Of a stretch of 45,078 bases of DNA, positions 41,165-45,078 are shown in pieces (the stretch's first letter is position 1; each line of letters starts with the position of its first letter). A model generated the notes under the pieces. The model did not search any database. It was not told the origin of the DNA and worked only from the letters and a program-made list of their open reading frames with translations. This DNA is from Nocardioidaceae bacterium. GTDB taxonomy: Bacteria > Actinomycetota > Actinomycetes > Propionibacteriales > Nocardioidaceae. The position numbers and the translations under genes are program-made. The DNA lies in the NCBI GenBank assembly GCA_013697585.1, contig JACCWP010000089.1:1-45078 (forward strand), read 5' to 3'.

Positions 41165-41596
41165 GTGCCGACCTACCAGTACGCCTGCACCAGCTGCGCG
41201 CGCCCGCACGAGGTGCAGCAGAGCTTCACCGACGCCACCCTCACCCAGTGCCCGCACTGCGAGGGCCGGCTGCGCAAGGTCTTCTCGGCGGTCGGCGTCG
41301 TGTTCAAGGGCTCGGGCTTCTATCGCAACGACAGTCGCGCCGCCGCCGAGACCACGAACGGCGCGGCCGCCGAGTCGGGATCCAGCTCGGATTCGGGCTC
41401 GGGGTCGGATTCGGGCTCGGGGTCGGACCCGGGCACCGGCTCAGGCTCAGGCTCAGGCTCGGACAAGCCGTCCAAGGAACCTGCGGCCGCGGGCAGTGCT
41501 GAGAAGTCGGGCACCGGGTCGAAGCGTTCCTCCGAAGGCTCGACTAGCGCGAAGCCGTCCCGGTCGACCAGCTCGTCGGCCGGCTCGGCCGCCTGA
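41165..41596 (+). CDS. FmdB-type zinc ribbon protein, Ruc-like
   Basis: 143 aa from GTG 41165 (VPTYQYACTSCARPHEVQQ), with GAGGAG 6 nt upstream. The N-terminal ~55 residues form an FmdB zinc ribbon with CTSC and CPHC ligand pairs. The remaining ~85 residues are a Ser/Gly/Ala/Lys-rich disordered tail. This is the architecture of Rv0991c (Ruc), a redox-activated chaperone of M. tuberculosis that works with DnaK, encoded at the same place in the gene order (recalled). The CIRCE-like operator just upstream fits heat-shock co-regulation. Confidence 0.85.
   Translation: MPTYQYACTSCARPHEVQQSFTDATLTQCPHCEGRLRKVFSAVGVVFKGSGFYRNDSRAAAETTNGAAAESGSSSDSGSGSDSGSGSDPGTGSGSGSGSDKPSKEPAAAGSAEKSGTGSKRSSEGSTSAKPSRSTSSSAGSAA
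41389..41463. repeat. Low-complexity repeat in the Ser/Gly-rich tail
   Basis: Repeats built on TCGGATTCGGGCTCGGGG and later GGCTCAGGCTCAGG encode SDSGSGSDSGSG and GSGSGSG in the FmdB tail. It is prone to slippage. Confidence 0.6.
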
Positions 41597-41676
41597 CCGG
41601 CCGCCGGTTGGCCGGTTGTCGATGCCAGCCAAGCCATCGCCTGTGGACAGGACCCCCCGGTGGCCGCACAGCCGCC

Positions 41677-41682
41677 TAGCGT
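41677..41682 (+). promoter_or_regulatory. -10 element for the SAF-domain gene
   Basis: TAGCGT ends 6 nt before GTG 41689, compatible with a leaderless transcript. It is the same hexamer as the -10 of the SDR promoter. Confidence 0.45.
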
Positions 41683-41688
41683 CTGGGG

Positions 41689-42312
41689 GTGGAAGCCCGA
41701 TGGCGCGCCCGGCGCCGTGACCTGTCCCGCACCATCGTGCGTTGGCGACGGCCGCTCGCCGCGGTTGCGGGCGGCCTCGCCGTGCTGAGCGGTCTGGCGG
41801 CCGTCCAACCCCACCCGCTCCCGGTCGAGCAGGTCACGGTGGCAGGCCGCGACCTGCCGAGCGGCACCAGGATCAGCCATGCCGACGTCACGACCGTCGC
41901 GTTGCCGCCCGCGGCGGTTCCTGACGGCAGCTATTCGCCCGGAGACGCACCCATCGGGCGGTTGGTCGCAGCACCGGTCCGACGCGGGGAGCCGCTGACC
42001 GATGCGGGGATCGTCGGACCTGGGCTGGCGGCTGAGCTGGCGGCCGGCGAGGTGCTCACCAGCATCGAGGTGCCGGTGGCAACCGCATGGCTCGTACGGC
42101 CGGGAGACGTTGTCGAGGTGGTCGCAGGCAACCCGCGGGGGGCCGATGCAGCCGACGTGGTCGCGACATCGGCCACCGTCGTCGCAACCCCCCGCGACGC
42201 CGACGGCCCTGACGACCGAGCAGTGGTGCTGGCACTCGACGGCGCGGCGGCGCTCCACGTCGCCCAGGCGGCGCTGGGGTCGCCGCTCGCCCTGCTCGTC
42301 CGCGGGCCATGA
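41689..42312 (+). CDS. SAF-domain protein (RcpC/CpaB-like N-terminal region)
   Basis: 207 aa. An N-terminal basic segment and one helix (PLAAVAGGLAVLSGLAAVQP) are followed by a SAF domain (VEQVTVAGRDLPSGTRISHADVTTVALPPAAVPDG) and a second beta-rich domain (VEVVAGNPRGADAADVVATSATVVATP). RcpC/CpaB proteins of this kind help assemble Flp/Tad pili. No other tad gene is in the window, and a free-standing SAF protein is common in Actinobacteria upstream of mscL, so the pilus role is doubtful. It is probably anchored in the membrane with the SAF domain outside. Confidence 0.85.
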   Translation: MEARWRARRRDLSRTIVRWRRPLAAVAGGLAVLSGLAAVQPHPLPVEQVTVAGRDLPSGTRISHADVTTVALPPAAVPDGSYSPGDAPIGRLVAAPVRRGEPLTDAGIVGPGLAAELAAGEVLTSIEVPVATAWLVRPGDVVEVVAGNPRGADAADVVATSATVVATPRDADGPDDRAVVLALDGAAALHVAQAALGSPLALLVRGP

Positions 42313-42391
42313 GCGCGCCGGTCGGCCAACCGCCCCGGGCCTCACTACGGTGTGCCCGGCGCACGCGGCGCTACCCGTTCCTGGAGGGGAC

Positions 42392-42808
42392 ATGCTCAAG
42401 GGCTTCAAGGAGTTCCTGCTTCGCGGCAACGTCATCGACCTCGCGGTCGCGGTGGTCATCGGCACCGCGTTCGTCGCTCTCGTCACGGCGTTCACGACGT
42501 ACTTGATCGATCCGATCATCGCGGCCGCCGGTGGTGACGACGCGGTGCAGGGACTGGGGTTCGAGATCCGCGACGGCAACGCGGCGACCTTCGTCGACGT
42601 CGGCGCCATCATCACCGCGATCATCACGTTCGTCCTGGTCGCGGCGGTGGTCTACGTCGTGTTCGTCGTTGCGATGAAGCGGCTGACGGCGCTGGTTGCC
42701 AACGCCCCCGAGCCGGCCGCGGCACCCCCAGACGTGCAGCTGCTCACCGAGATCCGTGACCTGCTGCGGCAGCGGCAAGGAGGGGGCGTCCCGCCGCCGA
42801 CGGCCTGA
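42392..42808 (+). CDS. mscL: Large-conductance mechanosensitive channel
   Basis: Pentameric channel that opens under membrane tension and protects cells from hypo-osmotic shock. The 138-aa protein begins MLKGFKEFLLRGNVIDLAVAVVIGTAF (N-terminal amphipathic helix and pore helix TM1). A periplasmic loop follows, then TM2 AIITFVLVAAVVYVVFVVAMK and a cytoplasmic helix ending LLTEIRDLLRQRQGG. GGAGGGG precedes the ATG at 42392, and a TACGGT -10 candidate lies at 42346-42351, giving a leader of about 35 nt. The longer track ORF is spurious upstream. Confidence 0.96.
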   Translation: MLKGFKEFLLRGNVIDLAVAVVIGTAFVALVTAFTTYLIDPIIAAAGGDDAVQGLGFEIRDGNAATFVDVGAIITAIITFVLVAAVVYVVFVVAMKRLTALVANAPEPAAAPPDVQLLTEIRDLLRQRQGGGVPPPTA

Positions 42809-43855
42809 TCAGTGGTGCGGGGGCACCTCGCGGCGCAGGTCGTCGTCGCGGTCGTTCCCGTCCGACCAGCCACCCTCCGACCAGCCCTCGTCGCTGTCAT
42901 CGGCCGAGCGGCTCGCGTACGCGTCGCCCAGGGCTGCCAGCCGTCGACGTCGCTGCCCGGACCGGCCAGGGAGTACCCATTCGGTGGACAGCTCCCCGTG
43001 GCGTGGCTTCCATCCCGTCGCTCGGCAGAAGGCTCGCGAGCTGACCCGGTGCGAACGGGTGAGCATCTCGACCCGCTCGCCGCCGAGCCGCAGCAGGGGT
43101 CGGGTCAAGAACCGAGACCGGTCTCGGCCCACGGCGTGGGTGAGCAGCTGGGCGAGGTCACGGCGGCGCACCGGTTCCGCCCCGACGTTGTAGGTCCCGG
43201 CTGGAGCGGTGAGCGCGGCCAGGACCGCCGTGCCGACGTCCTCGGCGTTGATCACGTGCATCCAGCCGTCCGGAGCGCCGTAGGCGACCGGCTGGCCCGA
43301 TCGGGCACGGGCCAGCCGCCAGCGGGTGTAGTCGTCGTCACCCACGATCGAGCCGAACCGCAGGACCACGTGATGTCGCGTCCCGTCGGTGAACTCCTGG
43401 GCGTGGGTCTCTGCCATCGCCAGCGGCTCGGTTGCTCGGTTGACGGCGATCGGGCTGTCCTCGGTGAGCCATTGGTCGCCACCATCGGCATACAGCAGGC
43501 TCGCCGACTCCTGCACGAACCGCCGGACTCCGGCTGCCCGAGCGGCTTGCGCGACGACTCTGGATCCCTCGCCCCGGATCCGATCACCGACCCGCCACGC
43601 GCCGGGGCGTACGGCAGCGAACCCGGCCGGGACGTGGCTGGCGAGGTTGCAGACGACGTCACACCCCGAGAAGGCGACGACGAGACCGTCGGGGTCGAAC
43701 AGCCCGCCGACGACGGGCTCAACCCCGTCGTCCTGCAGCCGGCCGGCCTGCTCGCCCGAGCGGGCCAGTGCGCGCACGTCGTGCCCGGCGCCCAGCAGCG
43801 CCACCACCACCGAGCGCCCCATGACACCGCTGGCGCCCGTGACAAAGACCTGCAC
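42809..43855 (-). CDS. NAD(P)-binding epimerase/dehydratase-like protein
   Basis: 348 aa from GTG 43855, with GAGGAG about 8 nt upstream. The Rossmann glycine motif is VQVFVTGASGVMGRSVV at the start, followed by VVCNLASHVPAG. Extended SDRs normally have YxxxK where this protein reads EPLAMAETHAQEF, so the catalytic Tyr and Lys seem absent. It may be a ligand-binding or atypical enzyme, like NmrA/DUF-type proteins. The C-terminal 45 residues (ADDSDEGWSEGGWSDGNDRDDDL) are acidic and disordered. It is divergent from the AIM24 gene across 121 nt. Function unknown. Confidence 0.82.
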   Translation of the reverse strand: MQVFVTGASGVMGRSVVVALLGAGHDVRALARSGEQAGRLQDDGVEPVVGGLFDPDGLVVAFSGCDVVCNLASHVPAGFAAVRPGAWRVGDRIRGEGSRVVAQAARAAGVRRFVQESASLLYADGGDQWLTEDSPIAVNRATEPLAMAETHAQEFTDGTRHHVVLRFGSIVGDDDYTRWRLARARSGQPVAYGAPDGWMHVINAEDVGTAVLAALTAPAGTYNVGAEPVRRRDLAQLLTHAVGRDRSRFLTRPLLRLGGERVEMLTRSHRVSSRAFCRATGWKPRHGELSTEWVLPGRSGQRRRRLAALGDAYASRSADDSDEGWSEGGWSDGNDRDDDLRREVPPHH

Positions 43856-43976
43856 GGTGCTCTCCTCTCGCCACCCCGCGAGCGCGCACGTCACGATCGG
43901 ATAACGCCGAGGTGCACTGTACGCCCCGTGCCCGCGGTTTACGACGGCAGCCGCGACGATAGGCAAGGATGCTGCC

Positions 43977-44648
43977 ATGCGTAGCGAACTGTTCGCCCAG
44001 GACCACCAAGAGCAGCAGACCGTCGAGCGGTGGACCCTGCAGAGCAAGAAGATGCTGCGGGTCGCGCTCGGAGAGGACCTGCTGACCGCCAAGGGCGCGA
44101 TGGTGGCCTTCCAGGGTCAGATCCAGTTTCACCACGAGGGCGCGGGCAGCCTCGGCAAGCTGATGAAACGTGCGCTCACCAGCGAGGACACCCCGCTGAT
44201 GCGGGTGTCCGGCCAGGGCGAGGCGTTCTTTGCCCGCGAAGCGGCCGAGGTCTTCCTCATCCAGCTCGAGGGTGACGGCGTCAGCGTCAACGGCAGCACG
44301 CTGTTGGCCTTTGACGCGGCGCTGCACCATGACATCCACCGCACCAAGGGCGCCGGCATGATGACCGGCGGCTTGTTCAACACCCTGATCCAGGGCCACG
44401 GCACGGTGGCGCTGACCTCCGACGGCGACCCGCTGCTGCTCGACTGCTCGCAGCAGCCGACCTTCGTCGACCCGCAGGCGGCGGTGTGCTGGTCGGCCAA
44501 CCTGGTGCCCGAGGTGGTGAGCAGCATGAACGTCACGTCGCTGTTGCGGGGCGGGTCGGGTGAGGCGTTCCAGTACAAGTTCCATGGACCCGGGTTCGTC
44601 GTGGTCCAGCCCTCCGAAGGACCCACGGTGCCCCCGCACACGCATTGA
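43977..44648 (+). CDS. AIM24 family protein
   Basis: 223-aa soluble beta-rich protein of the AIM24 (DUF124, TerD-like fold) family. Typical segments are MLRVALGEDLLTAKGAMVAFQGQIQFHHEGAG, FFAREAAEVFLIQLEGDGVSVNGSTLLAFDAALHHDI and FNTLIQGHGTVALTSDGDPLLLD, ending in QYKFHGPGFVVVQPSEG. The molecular role in bacteria is not known; the yeast namesake affects mitochondrial membrane organisation. AAGGA lies 7 nt before ATG 43977. A TetR gene follows 75 nt downstream. Confidence 0.9.
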   Translation: MRSELFAQDHQEQQTVERWTLQSKKMLRVALGEDLLTAKGAMVAFQGQIQFHHEGAGSLGKLMKRALTSEDTPLMRVSGQGEAFFAREAAEVFLIQLEGDGVSVNGSTLLAFDAALHHDIHRTKGAGMMTGGLFNTLIQGHGTVALTSDGDPLLLDCSQQPTFVDPQAAVCWSANLVPEVVSSMNVTSLLRGGSGEAFQYKFHGPGFVVVQPSEGPTVPPHTH

Positions 44649-44676
44649 TCGGCACCGCGCTAGGGTCCTGGTAAGG

Positions 44677-44693
44677 AACGAAACCGTTTCGTT
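44677..44693. promoter_or_regulatory. TetR-type operator before the window-end TetR gene
   Basis: AACGAAACCGTTTCGTT is a perfect 8-bp dyad about a single central base, 30 nt before the regulator's start codon. Position and symmetry fit an autoregulatory TetR site. Confidence 0.7.
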
Positions 44694-44723
44694 TCAACCA
44701 GGTGAACGCAGGGATGCCAACAG

Positions 44724-45078
44724 GTGCCGCCAGGGCTACGACCTCGGGTGACCGGGGAGCGTGAGGACGAGATCCTCGACGCGACCGTACGGGTGTTGGC
44801 GGAGCTTGGATACGACCGTCTCACCTTCGATCAGGTTGCTGCCGAGGCGCACGCCAGCAAGGCAACGCTCTATCGACGCTGGGACGGCAAGGCGGCGCTG
44901 ATCGTCGATGCGCTCAGCCGGGCCAAGGGCCTGCCCGACCCGGCCGTATCGGATACCGGCTCGTTGCGCGGAGACCTGCTGGCCGTGTTCTGCGGTCCGG
45001 CCGGACTCTCCGAGCGGCTCCCGATGTCGGTGCTGGGTGCTGTGATGACCGCACTGCACACCGATGCAGAGCTGTCCG
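44724..45078 (+). CDS. TetR family regulator, truncated by the window edge
   Basis: Not in the ORF track because the window ends before a stop codon. Translating from GTG 44724 gives VPPGLRPRVTGEREDEILDA, then VRVLAELGYDRLTFDQVAAE and AHASKATLYRRWDGKAALIV, the canonical TetR helix-turn-helix with its TLYRRW recognition segment. At least 118 residues are visible. GTG 44748 (VTGERED) is an alternative start. The perfect palindrome just upstream is its likely operator. Ligand and regulated genes lie beyond the window or include the adjacent AIM24 gene. Confidence 0.9.
   Translation, partial: MPPGLRPRVTGEREDEILDATVRVLAELGYDRLTFDQVAAEAHASKATLYRRWDGKAALIVDALSRAKGLPDPAVSDTGSLRGDLLAVFCGPAGLSERLPMSVLGAVMTALHTDAELS

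Noticed and set aside
41320-42627. A 435-aa minus-strand ORF over the SAF and FmdB genes
   Set aside because: Antisense shadow; its acidic repeat tail is only the complement of the FmdB Ser/Gly repeats.

Overview
The window is high-GC actinobacterial chromosome. It has dense, often ATGA/GTGA-overlapping genes, many GTG starts, many leaderless-looking promoters, an RpfB resuscitation factor, a protein O-mannosyltransferase, an L25/CTC ribosomal protein and the actinobacterial Glp/GlpR pair. Recalled gene order matches two well-known neighbourhoods: the M. tuberculosis Rv0985-Rv1019 region (mscL, FmdB/Ruc, FTHF cyclo-ligase, UGPase, moeA, rimJ, glpR; rsmI/pmt; metS, tatD, rpfB, ksgA, ispE; pth, rplY, prs, glmU, tetR) and the Streptomyces region holding tam/tamR. 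A member of the Propionibacteriales (Nocardioides-like) is my best guess. That guess is inference from gene content; there is no rRNA in the window.

Layout. 22-8898: an accessory surface-polysaccharide locus with an initiating sugar-phosphate transferase, a GT4 glycosyltransferase, a flippase, an O-antigen-ligase/polymerase-like membrane protein and four sulfotransferase-family proteins, suggesting a sulfated exopolysaccharide or glycolipid. 9039-14048: housekeeping block pth-rplY-(secreted CTPGYWKNH protein)-prs-glmU and a tRNA-Gln. 14193-18258: a fatty-acid desaturase with a TetR regulator behind it and a palindromic operator in front, then VOC/GNAT/trans-aconitate methyltransferase genes divergent from a MarR regulator (the TamR arrangement). 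18473-24587: ispE-ksgA-rpfB and tatD-metS. 24616-29651: a membrane GGDEF-EAL protein, rsmI and a divergent protein mannosyltransferase. 29693-32280: SDR, QueA-like and siderophore-interacting proteins behind a MerR-type promoter. 32426-37851: tRNA-Ala and a leftward block of eukaryotic-type UDP-glucose pyrophosphorylase, MoeA/Glp, MoaC, MogA, RimJ-like acetyltransferase and GlpR/SepX-like membrane protein. 37883-45078: FTHF cyclo-ligase, membrane-anchored penicillin-acylase family protein, an FmdB/Ruc-like zinc ribbon protein with a CIRCE-like site, SAF protein, MscL, an atypical epimerase, an AIM24 protein and a TetR gene cut by the window end.

Non-coding structure. Two unrelated dispersed palindromic repeat families each occur at two distant places (10553/32325 and 15900/21721). 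A long hairpin plus 16-bp tandem repeats lies between marR and ispE. Several operators sit next to the regulators that probably use them. I saw no insertion sequence, prophage or CRISPR array. The most interesting signals are the sulfotransferase-rich polysaccharide locus, the CIRCE-like element before the Ruc homologue, the 19-bp-spacer MerR-type promoter, the tam/marR operator and the unexplained palindromic repeats.
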